Shown here: positions 41,197-48,540 of the stretch, in pieces
How positions within the stretch are numbered: the first letter of the stretch is position 1
Layout: each line of letters starts with the position of its first letter
NCBI GenBank assembly: GCA_964647545.1
Contig: CAZYHS010000014.1
Location: forward strand, 1 to 51,036
Source: CAZYHS01 sp964647545
Lineage (GTDB): Bacteria > UBA10199 > GCA-002796325 > 1-14-0-20-49-13
Direction of reading: 5' to 3'
Length of the DNA stretch: 51,036 nt
The notes under the pieces: model-generated
What the model was told of the DNA's origin: nothing
What the model saw: only the letters and a program-made list of their open reading frames with translations
Databases searched by the model: none
Program-made: the position numbers and the translations under genes

Positions 41197-41844
41197 TTAA
41201 AATCCGTGTTCTTTTAGAAATTCTTCCGTAATAACCTCTTTTCGGCTCTCTTGCGAAGAAAGTTGCGCGAATTTCTCGATATATTTTCCAATAATATCGA
41301 ACTCTAAATTCACACAGTCACCGACTTGCAAATCGGCAAACGTCGTCGATTTGAGCGTGTGAGGAATAAGAAAGAGCTTAACCTTGTCGTCGAATACTTC
41401 GGCCGTCGTAAGGCTCACTCCGTTTACTGTAATCGAGCCTTTTCTTATTATATATCGGACATTTACGCCTGATATATCAATATAAATCTCGAGTCCTGTG
41501 TCTATTTTATTGATTTTAGAGACCTTACCGACGTCGTCAACGTGCCCCAAAACAAGGTGTCCGCCAAGCCTCCCGCCAAGCTTCATGGCCCGCTCTAAGT
41601 GGACAAAGTCCCCTACTTTAAGATTTGCAAGAGATGTGACTTTGAGGGTTTCGTTGCCGATATCTGCTGAAAAACCTGAATTATCAAGCTGTGTGACCGT
41701 GAGACAGACTCCGTTTAAAGCAACGCTATCGCCTATTTTAAGGTCGTTTTCGTGAAAATGTACCTCGACCTTAACGGCGGCCGAAGTGGCCCCTAAATTA
41801 AGCGATTTTACGCGGCCTATTGTCTCAATGATCCCAGTAAACAT
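41197..41844 (-). CDS. ribE: Riboflavin synthase, alpha chain
   Basis: Dismutates two lumazines to riboflavin. The start is the ATG at 41844, which opens the canonical MFTGIIETIGRV (215 residues); the longer reading from 41913 would run through the promoter. The internal two-fold repeat is plain: SVALNGVCLTV in the first half and SITVNGVSLTT in the second, with LGGRLGGHLVLGHVDDVG between. The C-terminal tail has a few extra residues. There is no FMN riboswitch and no SD; a promoter ends 10 nt before the ATG. First gene of the ribE-ribBA-ribH-nusB-ispH operon. Confidence 0.95.
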   Translation of the reverse strand: MFTGIIETIGRVKSLNLGATSAAVKVEVHFHENDLKIGDSVALNGVCLTVTQLDNSGFSADIGNETLKVTSLANLKVGDFVHLERAMKLGGRLGGHLVLGHVDDVGKVSKINKIDTGLEIYIDISGVNVRYIIRKGSITVNGVSLTTAEVFDDKVKLFLIPHTLKSTTFADLQVGDCVNLEFDIIGKYIEKFAQLSSQESRKEVITEEFLKEHGF

Positions 41845-41854
41845 TGCGGAATGC

Positions 41855-41883
41855 GCCCTAGCAGGAAAAAGGCCTATGGTCAA
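41855..41883 (-). promoter_or_regulatory. Candidate leaderless promoter of the riboflavin operon
   Basis: TTGACC (41883..41878), 17-bp spacer, TAGGGC (41860..41855; weak beyond TA), ten nt to the ribE ATG. No ribosome site or riboswitch fits in that space. Confidence 0.42.
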
Positions 41884-41916
41884 GCTTCGACTTCCCGTTT
41901 TAAATTGCCGCAAATC

Positions 41917-41945
41917 TTGACAACAATGCCTGCGTCATGCAAATT
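41917..41945 (+). promoter_or_regulatory. Candidate leaderless promoter of pgi
   Basis: Perfect TTGACA (41917..41922), 17-bp spacer, CAAATT (41940..41945; only the A2 and T6 hallmarks plus one more match), nine nt to the ATG at 41955. The other in-frame ATG (41937) would lie inside the promoter. Confidence 0.42.
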
Positions 41946-41954
41946 GCGCCCCCT

Positions 41955-43238
41955 ATGAAACCTATCAATTACGATTTTTCGGGCGTTTTAAAGGAGACAA
42001 TCGGCGCAGATAACGGACTTTCGATGGAATCGATCGTCAGCGAAGCAAAAAGATCGGCAGAAGGCGGGATCGATTACCCCTTCATGCATGTCGTCGATGA
42101 AACGGCAACAGTCGAACAGATGCAAAAAGCGGCTGAGCATGTCCGTTCGAAATTCAACAACATAGTGGTCTTGGGGATAGGCGGTTCGGCCTTGGGCCTT
42201 CGCTGCGCGGCGCAGGCGCTACTCCCCCCTCACTATAATTTGCTCGATTCGAAAACCCGCGGCGGCAGACCGCGCCTTTTCGTTTGCGATAACATCGACC
42301 CAGATTTCTTCGGCGCGTTGTGTCACATGCTCGACTGGAAAGAGACTTGCGTAAACGTCATCAGCAAATCGGGCAAAACGGTCGAAACACTTTCGCAGCT
42401 CTTCATCATTAAAGAATTGCTCGCCAAAAAACTCGGCGAACACAAATGGCAGGAGCATGTTTTTGTAACGACCGATCCTTCAAACGGTCCTCTTCGCGAA
42501 ATGGCCGCAGCGGAAAAATTGACAAGCTTTGAAGTCCCGCCGGCAATTGGCGGACGCTTCTCGGTTTTGACTCCGGTCGGGCTTTTTCCGGCTGCGTGCG
42601 TCGGTATCGACATCGCGAGATTGCTTCGCGGCGCAAAGGGAATGGTCGAAACATGCAAAGATGTATCGGCCGACAAGAATCCCGCTGCGTTGAACACGGC
42701 TGTCCATTACCTGATGGATAAAAATTACAGACGACGCATCTCTGTTCTCATGCCATACGCCGACAGCCTCTCGCTCTTTTCTGACTGGTACGTCCAGCTT
42801 TGGGCGGAGAGCCTCGGCAAGAACGGGCAAGGCCCGACACCGGTAAAAGCACTTGGCGCGACCGATCAGCACAGCCAGATTCAGCTCTACATGGAAGGCC
42901 CGTCAGACAAGGTCATCACGATCATGGGCGTTGAAAAATTCAGAGACGAAATTCAAATTCCTGCGACCGACAAAACTGAATTCAAATATTTTTGCGGAAA
43001 AAATCTCGGCGACGTTTTGAAAGCCGAAGAGGCGGCTACAGCCGGCGCCCTTCTGGCGACAAAAAAGCCTGTCCTGAGAATCACCCTTCCCGAAATTACA
43101 CCTGAGGCGATCGGCGAACTCTTCATGATGTACGAATTGTCAACTGCACTTGCAGGCAAACTCTACGGGATCAATCCGTTCGATCAACCCGGAGTTGAAC
43201 TAGGCAAAAAACTCACAAAAGAACTGCTGAGCAAATAA
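41955..43238 (+). CDS. pgi: Glucose-6-phosphate isomerase
   Basis: Interconverts glucose-6-P and fructose-6-P. It has VVLGIGGSALG (sugar-phosphate SIS motif), ISKSGKTVETLSQ, GGRFSVLTPVGLFP, AESLGKNGQGPTPVKALGA, and DQHSQIQLYMEGP with the catalytic His region. The short ~430-residue form is like those of Bacillus and Thermus rather than the ~550-residue E. coli enzyme. Start chosen at the ATG at 41955 (427 residues) from the promoter geometry; 41937 is the alternative. Neither has an SD. It diverges from ribE and is followed by repeats. Confidence 0.94.
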   Translation: MKPINYDFSGVLKETIGADNGLSMESIVSEAKRSAEGGIDYPFMHVVDETATVEQMQKAAEHVRSKFNNIVVLGIGGSALGLRCAAQALLPPHYNLLDSKTRGGRPRLFVCDNIDPDFFGALCHMLDWKETCVNVISKSGKTVETLSQLFIIKELLAKKLGEHKWQEHVFVTTDPSNGPLREMAAAEKLTSFEVPPAIGGRFSVLTPVGLFPAACVGIDIARLLRGAKGMVETCKDVSADKNPAALNTAVHYLMDKNYRRRISVLMPYADSLSLFSDWYVQLWAESLGKNGQGPTPVKALGATDQHSQIQLYMEGPSDKVITIMGVEKFRDEIQIPATDKTEFKYFCGKNLGDVLKAEEAATAGALLATKKPVLRITLPEITPEAIGELFMMYELSTALAGKLYGINPFDQPGVELGKKLTKELLSK

Positions 43239-43260
43239 TAGCTCTGTCATAGAATTAGTT

Positions 43261-43603
43261 GACACATACAGGAATGACAAATCTGGTGCGGGAGATCCCC
43301 GATTACTACCTCGGGGATGACAAAGCTGGTGCGGGGGATTGCTCCCGCCNNNNNNNNNNNNNNNNNNNNNNNNNNNNNNNNNNNNNNNNNNNNNNNNNNN
43401 NNNNNNNNNNNNNNNNNNNNNNNNNNNNNNNNNNNNNNNNNNNNNNNNNATCCCCGATTACTACCTCGGGGATGACAAAGCTGGTGCGGGGGATTGCTCC
43501 CGCCTGCCTCGCCTTGCTCGCGTGGCGGGCAGGTCACTTCGTTCGCAATGACGCGAGGGGCGTAAACGAGCCTTCCGGATCTCCGTCCGGAATGACAAAG
43601 AAT
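43261..43603. repeat. Composite palindromic intergenic repeat block (interrupted by assembly gap)
   Basis: The block between pgi and the acyltransferase consists of successive units that each end in GGAATGACAAA or GGGGATGACAAA and contain hairpins such as CCCCGA...TCGGGG, a GCGGG...CCCGC pair and a CCTGCC...GGCAGG pair. One 55-bp piece occurs identically on both sides of the N-run (43295-43349 and 43450-43504) and is probably a single copy. It is related to the 69-bp elements further right. No gene is seen in 43239-43668. Confidence 0.75.
43350..43449. other. Assembly gap of 100 N, probably artificial
   Basis: Exactly 100 N. The 55 bases before and the 55 bases after it are identical, as when two overlapping contigs are joined with a fixed-size gap instead of being merged. 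Real missing sequence or further repeat copies cannot be excluded, because the overlap is repeat sequence. Confidence 0.85.
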
Positions 43604-43668
43604 TGTACGTTCGATTTAGTCAGTTAGTTCGGTTAACGGACTAAATAGACATAACTGATTTTTGATTT

Positions 43669-44517
43669 TTATCTTGATGAATCGACGAGCTTTTGGAGCT
43701 TCGATTTGAGGTCGTCGCGTAAAACTTCAACCTTCGCACGCGATTTTTTGTAGCGGATCGGCTTACCGAAAACGATCTTCCACTTCGACGGAATAGGAAT
43801 CAGCCCCAGCACACCAAAGAGCGGAAATGTCGGTGTAACCGGCAGATACGGAAGCCCGAGTTTTTTCCCAACGTGTTCGAACTTATAAACTATGGGATGA
43901 ATTTCCTCGGCACCGATGACAGCACACGGGATTATCGGTGCTCCGGTCTTTTGCGCAAGTTTTATAACTCCGCCCTTCCCAAAATCTTGCAAAATGTAGC
44001 GCTGATTGTAGAGTTTGCCGATTCCAGAAATCCCTTCAGGAAAAACACAGATGATCTCACCCTTCTTTAAAAGTTTTTCGGCGTTTTCGGGGCTGGCCTT
44101 AACTCCTCCTGCACGACTGATAAGCTGGCTGACGACTGGAAAGTTATCGACAAAATCTGCAACTAGAAAGCGGACGTTGCGCTGCTTTGGATGCTTTTTA
44201 TAAACCGCCATATTGAGCATGACCGCATCGTAAGGGAGCATTCCTGAATGATTTGCGACGATTATCGCCGGACCTTTCACAGGCAAGTTGGAGATTTTTT
44301 CACACTTAACCCGCCACCATTCGTGATAAAGAAAATCAAATAGCGGCCGAAGCATGGAGACCAAAACCGGATCCATACCAAACTCGTCTTTCGTGTCGAT
44401 ATTGGCGCGCAGCCTCGAATAAACCGCAACGAGCTGCTGCGTCAACTTATCGACGCGCTCATGGCCAAGATATTTTCCGAGTATCGCGTGAATTGTCCCA
44501 AGAATTTCAGGATTCAT
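43669..44517 (-). CDS. Lysophospholipid acyltransferase family protein (PlsC-like)
   Basis: 282 residues. The acyltransferase core has the ANHSGMLPYDAV motif (His and Asp of the catalytic block, with a longer spacing than the classical HX4D, as in the NHSGxLPxD subgroup), then VCVFPEGISG and GAPIIPCAVIGAEE. It lacks multiple membrane helices and is probably a monotopic inner-membrane enzyme that adds an acyl chain to a glycerolipid; the precise acceptor is unknown. The N-terminal ~75 residues are helical. The ATG overlaps the stop of the upstream 148-aa membrane protein gene by 4 nt. Confidence 0.88.
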   Translation of the reverse strand: MNPEILGTIHAILGKYLGHERVDKLTQQLVAVYSRLRANIDTKDEFGMDPVLVSMLRPLFDFLYHEWWRVKCEKISNLPVKGPAIIVANHSGMLPYDAVMLNMAVYKKHPKQRNVRFLVADFVDNFPVVSQLISRAGGVKASPENAEKLLKKGEIICVFPEGISGIGKLYNQRYILQDFGKGGVIKLAQKTGAPIIPCAVIGAEEIHPIVYKFEHVGKKLGLPYLPVTPTFPLFGVLGLIPIPSKWKIVFGKPIRYKKSRAKVEVLRDDLKSKLQKLVDSSR

Positions 44518-44960
44518 ATCACCCTGCTGTTAGTGGCGCGTTTGTAACACCAAAGAGTCAAAATAAAGATAGAAAAGTCGATCACAAAACCTGCAAGATA
44601 GGCGAAAAAAGCGCCGTCTGTGAAAAAACAAACAGCAAATCCAAGCGAGCTGACAAACTTTGAAATTATAATGAGCTTAACGTAGTCGATATTTTGCCGA
44701 ATGTCTCGAGCGGCCTTTATCGCCGCAACAGTAATGACAGCCATCATAGAAACCGCAAGAACCTGCCAGAAATTTTCCGACGGGAGAGAGAGAGGCGGAT
44801 GCGACCACCCAAATATTGCACGACCGGCAGCGTTGAGCCAATAGACGGTCTCCGAAGCGAATCCGGCAAAAACGATGCCGGCAAAAGCAAAGAGCGCCCC
44901 CCAAAGCTGCATAAGCGCTTTAAGTTGACGCTCCTGAAGTGTAAGCCAAGATTCTTTCAT
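44514..44960 (-). CDS. Small membrane protein of unknown function, coupled to the acyltransferase
   Basis: I do not recognise this family. From the ATG at 44960 it is 148 residues with about four hydrophobic segments (roughly 17-37, 63-80, 97-113 and 118-136), a short basic loop KAARDIRQNIDYVK, and a basic tail YKRATNSR. It has no signal peptide and no enzymatic motif. The SD is poor. The stop overlaps the acyltransferase ATG, so it may assist that enzyme at the membrane; that is inference from coupling only. A 69-bp repeat element lies directly upstream. Confidence 0.7.
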   Translation of the reverse strand: MKESWLTLQERQLKALMQLWGALFAFAGIVFAGFASETVYWLNAAGRAIFGWSHPPLSLPSENFWQVLAVSMMAVITVAAIKAARDIRQNIDYVKLIIISKFVSSLGFAVCFFTDGAFFAYLAGFVIDFSIFILTLWCYKRATNSRVI

Positions 44961-44970
44961 AATTAAAATT

Positions 44971-45039
44971 TGTCGTTCCCGCAAAAACGGAAACCCATTT
45001 GAGCAAACCGGATCCCCGATAACTACCTCGGGGATGACA
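44971..45039. repeat. 69-bp palindromic intergenic element, copy A
   Basis: Begins TGTCGTTCCC and ends GGGGATGACA, so its ends are imperfect inverted repeats of each other. The right half contains the stem CCCCGA...TCGGGG around an 8-nt loop. The left half diverges from the other copies (TTCCCGCAAAAACGG). It lies between thiC and the 148-aa gene. Confidence 0.75.
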
Positions 45040-45047
45040 AATACGAC

Positions 45048-46495
45048 CTATTTTAGCGCCTCGCGCGAAATTTTCATCGCGCAATATTTAGGCCCGCACA
45101 TACTGCAGTGATCCTTTTTTAGCGGGTCGGTATTTTGACAACCATTTTTTGAAGTGCTGCCATGATACTCTCTTGCACGATCGGAATCAAGGGCGAGTTC
45201 GAACTGTTTAGGCCAGTCGAAACTATACCGTGCGGCGCTCATCGCATCGTCACGGTCACGTGCACCTTTGCGGCCTCTGGCAACATCTGCCGCGTGGGCG
45301 GCAATTTTATGAGCAATCACGCCTGCCCTGACATCGTCTTCGTCGGGAAGCCCAAGATGTTCCTTAGGCGTCACATAACAAAGCATCGAAACGCCGTGAA
45401 AAGCCGCCATTGTCCCGCCGATTGCCGAGGCAATGTGGTCGTAACCTGCCGCGATGTCGGTAACGATCGGACCTAAAACGTAGAACGGCGCACCGTGACA
45501 AAGTTCAATTTCTTTTTTAACGTTCATCTCGATCTGGTTGAACGGAACGTGACCCGGCCCTTCGATCATAACCTGAACGTTGCGCTTCCAAGCGCGAAGG
45601 GTCAATTCGCCAAGCACGGCAAGTTCGGCAAATTGCGCCTCGTCGGAGGCGTCAGCAAGCGAACCGGGACGCAAACCGTCGCCCAGACTCAATGAAACGT
45701 CGTACTCTTCGCAAATGTCGAGAAGCCTGTCGAAGTGTTCGTAGAAAGGATTTTCTCTATTGTGAAAATTCATCCAGCCGGCAAGAAGCGAACCGCCGCG
45801 GCTGACGATTCCGGTCCTGCGTTTAGCGGCAAGCGGAAGATGTCTGCGCAAAAGGCCTGCATGGATCGTCATGAAATCGACACCCTGCTTGGCCTGCATT
45901 TCGATCACGCTAAACATTTCGTCAACCGTCAGATCGTTGAATTTTTCGCGCAATTCAGCCGCCTGATACATCGGGACCGTTCCGACAGGCGCCGGAGAAT
46001 TTTTGACGATTTNNNNNNNNNNNNNNNNNNNNNNNNNNNNNNNNNNNNNNNNNNNNNNNNNNNNNNNNNNNNNNNNNNNNNNNNNNNNNNNNNNNNNNNN
46101 NNNNNNNNNNNNGCCGCCTGATACATCGGGACCGTTCCGACAGGCGCCGGAGAATTTTTGACGATTTCGACGCGGATCTTGTTGATGTCGTTGCCTGTTG
46201 ACAGGTCCATGACCGCATCGGCGCCGTACTTCAGCGCGGTGTTAAGTTTTTTAAGTTCAGTATCAACGTCGCTGCTCATCGATGAGTTACCGATATTTGC
46301 ATTGATCTTGCAGCGAGTGGAAATGCCGATAGCCAAAGGTTTTAAGCCTTTGTGGTTGATGTTGGCCGGGATGATCATGCGTCCTTCGGCGATCTCTTTC
46401 CGCACGAACTCCGCGGCAAGGCCTTCATCGCGCGCGACAAATTCCATCTCTTTCGTGATAACGCCCTCGCGGGCAAGTTGCATTTGTGTTGGCAT
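45048..46495 (-). CDS. thiC: Phosphomethylpyrimidine synthase (ThiC), interrupted only by an assembly gap
   Basis: Radical SAM enzyme converting AIR to HMP-P in thiamine synthesis. Two pieces flank a 100-N gap and share an identical 55-bp overlap (45958-46012 and 46113-46167). Collapsing it removes 155 nt and restores one frame of exactly 430 residues, the short ThiC form. The N-terminus MPTQMQLAREGVITKEM, then STRCKINANIGNS, GADAVMDLSTGND and PAPVGTVPMYQA, leads into the second piece with GVDFMTIHAG, NPFYEHFD, SLSLGDGLRPGS and MIEGPGHVP. The C-terminal cluster motif CSMCGPKYC is intact. CAGG precedes the ATG, which follows the thiG stop by 4 nt. Confidence 0.95.
46013..46112. other. Assembly gap of 100 N inside thiC, artificial
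   Basis: Exactly 100 N with identical 55-bp flanks. Merging the flanks restores the thiC frame, so no sequence is missing and the gene is not broken. The same 55-bp overlap length at the other gap suggests an assembler k-mer overlap. Confidence 0.93.
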
Positions 46496-46499
46496 AAAA

Positions 46500-47270
46500 T
46501 TACCTGTTGATAACGCCGTCGATCGGGCTTGAGGCCGTAGCGTAAAGTTTTTTCTGGATGCGGCCGGCTTCAAACGAAGCCCTTCCGGCCTCAACCGCAT
46601 GTTTCATGGCGGTTGCCATTCTTACCGGGTCCTTCGCGCCGGCGATGGCCGTGTTCATTAACACCGCCGTGCAACCGAGCTCGAGAGCAATCGCAGCGTC
46701 CGACGCGCAGCCGACTCCGGCATCTACAATCACCGGAACTTTTGAACCCTCGATAATAATTTTAATATTGGTCGGATTGCGAACGCCGAGCCCCGAACCG
46801 ATAGGAGCGGCCAAAGGCATAACGGCAGCACAGCCGATATCTTCGAGTTTTTTGCAAATTATCGGATCGTCACCGCAATAGGGCAAGACGGTAAAACCAT
46901 CTTTCACAAGTTGACGAGCGGCTTCAAGAAGCCCTTCATTGTCGGGGAAAAGTGTTTTTTCATCGCCAAGCACTTCAAGCTTCACCCAGTTCGTGCCAAG
47001 AGCCTCGCGTGCGAGGTGGCTTGTCATGACGGCATCTTTAACGTTGTAGCAGCCGGCGGTGTTCGGCAGGATCCAATATTTTTTCCTGTCGATAAAGTTT
47101 AGCATGTTTTCGTTCGGAGTGCCGTCGAGCTTTACGCGTCTTATCGCGACGGTCACGACCTCGGCTCCGCTTGCCTCGTGGCACGCCTGCATCTGCTCAA
47201 AGCTGGAATATTTTCCGGTGCCTATCATCAGGCGCGACGAAAACTCTTTATCGGCGATCTTGTAGGTCAT
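46500..47270 (-). CDS. thiG: Thiazole synthase
   Basis: Forms the thiazole phosphate of thiamine using ThiS-thiocarboxylate. The start is the ATG at 47270 (256 residues), 6 nt after GGAGGAGG; the TTG at 47276 would overlap that SD. Motifs are SRLMIGTGKYSS, VVTVAIRRV, the Schiff-base lysine region WVKLEVLGD, PLAAPIGSGLGVRNP, VIVDAGVGCASDAA and CTAVLMNTAIAGAKDPVRMA. The SD is made of the terminal Gly codons of thiS. It is followed by thiC. Confidence 0.97.
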   Translation of the reverse strand: MTYKIADKEFSSRLMIGTGKYSSFEQMQACHEASGAEVVTVAIRRVKLDGTPNENMLNFIDRKKYWILPNTAGCYNVKDAVMTSHLAREALGTNWVKLEVLGDEKTLFPDNEGLLEAARQLVKDGFTVLPYCGDDPIICKKLEDIGCAAVMPLAAPIGSGLGVRNPTNIKIIIEGSKVPVIVDAGVGCASDAAIALELGCTAVLMNTAIAGAKDPVRMATAMKHAVEAGRASFEAGRIQKKLYATASSPIDGVINR

Positions 47271-47272
47271 TT

Positions 47273-47476
47273 TCAACCTCCTCCAACAGCGTGGATTATT
47301 TCGAGTCTGTCCCCTTCTTTAATGGTCGTATTTTTATGTTCCGACTTTGGGACAACTCGTTCGTTAACTGCAACGGCAAGATAATCTGAGCTAAGCCCGA
47401 GCTCGGCCAAAAAGTCGTTCAATGGCCGCGGGGCCTTTATCTCCCTTGCCTCTCCGTTAATTATGATCTGTGGCAT
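47273..47476 (-). CDS. thiS: Sulfur carrier protein ThiS
   Basis: 67-residue ubiquitin-like protein ending in Gly-Gly-Gly; the terminal Gly is adenylated and thiocarboxylated to donate sulfur to ThiG. It opens IIINGEAREI and has LAVAVNERVV and GDRLEIIHAVGGG. There is no clear SD; it starts 13 nt after the coaE stop. The last codons GGA GGA GGT also form the ribosome site of thiG. The partners ThiF and ThiH/ThiO are not in this window. Confidence 0.95.
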   Translation of the reverse strand: MPQIIINGEAREIKAPRPLNDFLAELGLSSDYLAVAVNERVVPKSEHKNTTIKEGDRLEIIHAVGGG

Positions 47477-47489
47477 ACGGGCGTTAGCG

Positions 47490-48086
47490 CTAGCAGCTGA
47501 AAAGATGTTTGTAAACTGATTTTACCTGTCTTTTAAGTGCTGCTTTTGTCGATGAATTGTCGATGACAAAATCGGCGAGAACGGCCTTTTGAACAAGTGG
47601 CATCTGCGCGTCAAGGCGTTTAAGCATCTCCTTATTCAACCGCTTCTTTTGCGTCTCGAATTTTGAATAGACCGTAACCGTCTTGTCAAAATAGCGATCC
47701 CAACCGGCTTCGAAAAGGAGCGGGACTTCGACAACAAGAAGTCTTCGCTTTTTATCTTTTTTGAGAACGTTTTCCAGAACCTTCACGCTCTCCAGAATTT
47801 TAGGATGCAAAATGCGCTCTAGTTTTTTTCTGTTCTTGGAAGCGGCCTTACCGTCAAAAACAATTCGGGCAAGTATTTTGCGATCTATTTCGCCGCGCTT
47901 TGTAAGTATTTTTTTGCCAAATGCACGCACAACCTGCTCGAAGGCAAAACCCTCTTTTTCAAGCATCATGTGGGCGACTCTGTCGGTATCAATCGTCACA
48001 GCCCCTAAGCTCTTCAGAATTCGGGCCACAGTGCTTTTGCCGGTGCCGACGCCGCCGGTTAAACCGATCGTTACGATCTTTTTCAT
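47490..48086 (-). CDS. coaE: Dephospho-CoA kinase
   Basis: Last step of coenzyme A synthesis, ATP-dependent 3'-phosphorylation. 198 residues with P-loop GLTGGVGTGKSTVARIL, IDTDRVAHMMLE, HPKILESVKVLE and VVEVPLLFEAGWDRYFD. The normal length is ~200. The ATG overlaps the stop of the 113-aa gene by 4 nt. It is followed by thiS. Confidence 0.96.
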   Translation of the reverse strand: MKKIVTIGLTGGVGTGKSTVARILKSLGAVTIDTDRVAHMMLEKEGFAFEQVVRAFGKKILTKRGEIDRKILARIVFDGKAASKNRKKLERILHPKILESVKVLENVLKKDKKRRLLVVEVPLLFEAGWDRYFDKTVTVYSKFETQKKRLNKEMLKRLDAQMPLVQKAVLADFVIDNSSTKAALKRQVKSVYKHLFSC

Positions 48087-48424
48087 TTATTGTCGTCCCG
48101 TTTTCTTGCGACCTCTGTTAAATTGAGAAGAACATCTATTAAAGGGCGAACTGCCTTTTCGCCGAACGAACAAATTTCGTCGGTAATTTTTGCCGACGCA
48201 GCTTCGTCTTTTTCTCTGATGAGATCTGTAACTTTTTGAGAGATGCTTCTCCATTCGGGCTCGAGCCTTGCGTGGAGATTTTTAAGCGACGGATTTTTTT
48301 CGGCCTGTTCTTCCATTACCGACCAGACAGAGCCGACAAAGTCGGAAATGCCCCACTCTTTCTGAGTAGCCTTTTTTCTTGTTGAAGTTTTCTTTGCCGT
48401 TTTTTTCTTCGCTTTTTTTTTCAT
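48083..48424 (-). CDS. Small protein with Lys-rich N-terminal tail, unknown function
   Basis: Not recognised. It has 113 residues: the first ~22 are nearly all Lys, Ala and Thr (KKKAKKKTAKKTSTRKKATQ), like histone-H1-type tails in bacterial DNA-associated proteins. The rest is a soluble helical domain, WGISDFVGSVWSVMEEQAEK through a charged C-terminus ARKRDDNK. AAGGA precedes the ATG at a good distance. It overlaps coaE by 4 nt. DNA or RNA binding is a guess from the basic tail. Confidence 0.72.
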   Translation of the reverse strand: MKKKAKKKTAKKTSTRKKATQKEWGISDFVGSVWSVMEEQAEKNPSLKNLHARLEPEWRSISQKVTDLIREKDEAASAKITDEICSFGEKAVRPLIDVLLNLTEVARKRDDNK

Positions 48425-48463
48425 AAATTCCTTATCTCCACCGTACTGGCGGGAACAGCTCTA

Positions 48464-48532
48464 TGTCATCCCTGCGAAGGCAGGGATCCAGTTAACTTCA
48501 CGAGGTCCCCGATTATTACCTCGGGGATGACA
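48464..48532. repeat. 69-bp palindromic intergenic element, copy B
   Basis: Begins TGTCATCCC and ends GGGGATGACA (inverted ends). It contains two hairpins, CCCTGC-GAAG-GCAGGG and CCCCGA...TCGGGG, joined by ATCCAGTTAACTTCACGAGG. It lies between cca and the 113-aa gene and is closely similar to copy C. Confidence 0.85.
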
Positions 48533-48540
48533 GATAAAAC

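Noticed and set aside
41845..41936. FMN riboswitch upstream of ribE
   Set aside because: No conserved RFN helices or AGGGGC-type core, and only about 10 nt separate the candidate -10 box from the ATG.
43618..43645. Weak inverted repeat TTAGT...ACTAA near the acyltransferase stop as a terminator
   Set aside because: The stem has mismatches and no adjacent T-tract on either strand.
45048..46600. thiC as a genuinely split or frameshifted pseudogene
   Set aside because: The two pieces share an identical 55-bp overlap around an N-run and join in frame when it is collapsed.
47477..48086. TPP riboswitch upstream of thiS-thiG-thiC
   Set aside because: No CTGAGA...ACCT type core upstream; thiS begins 13 nt after coaE.
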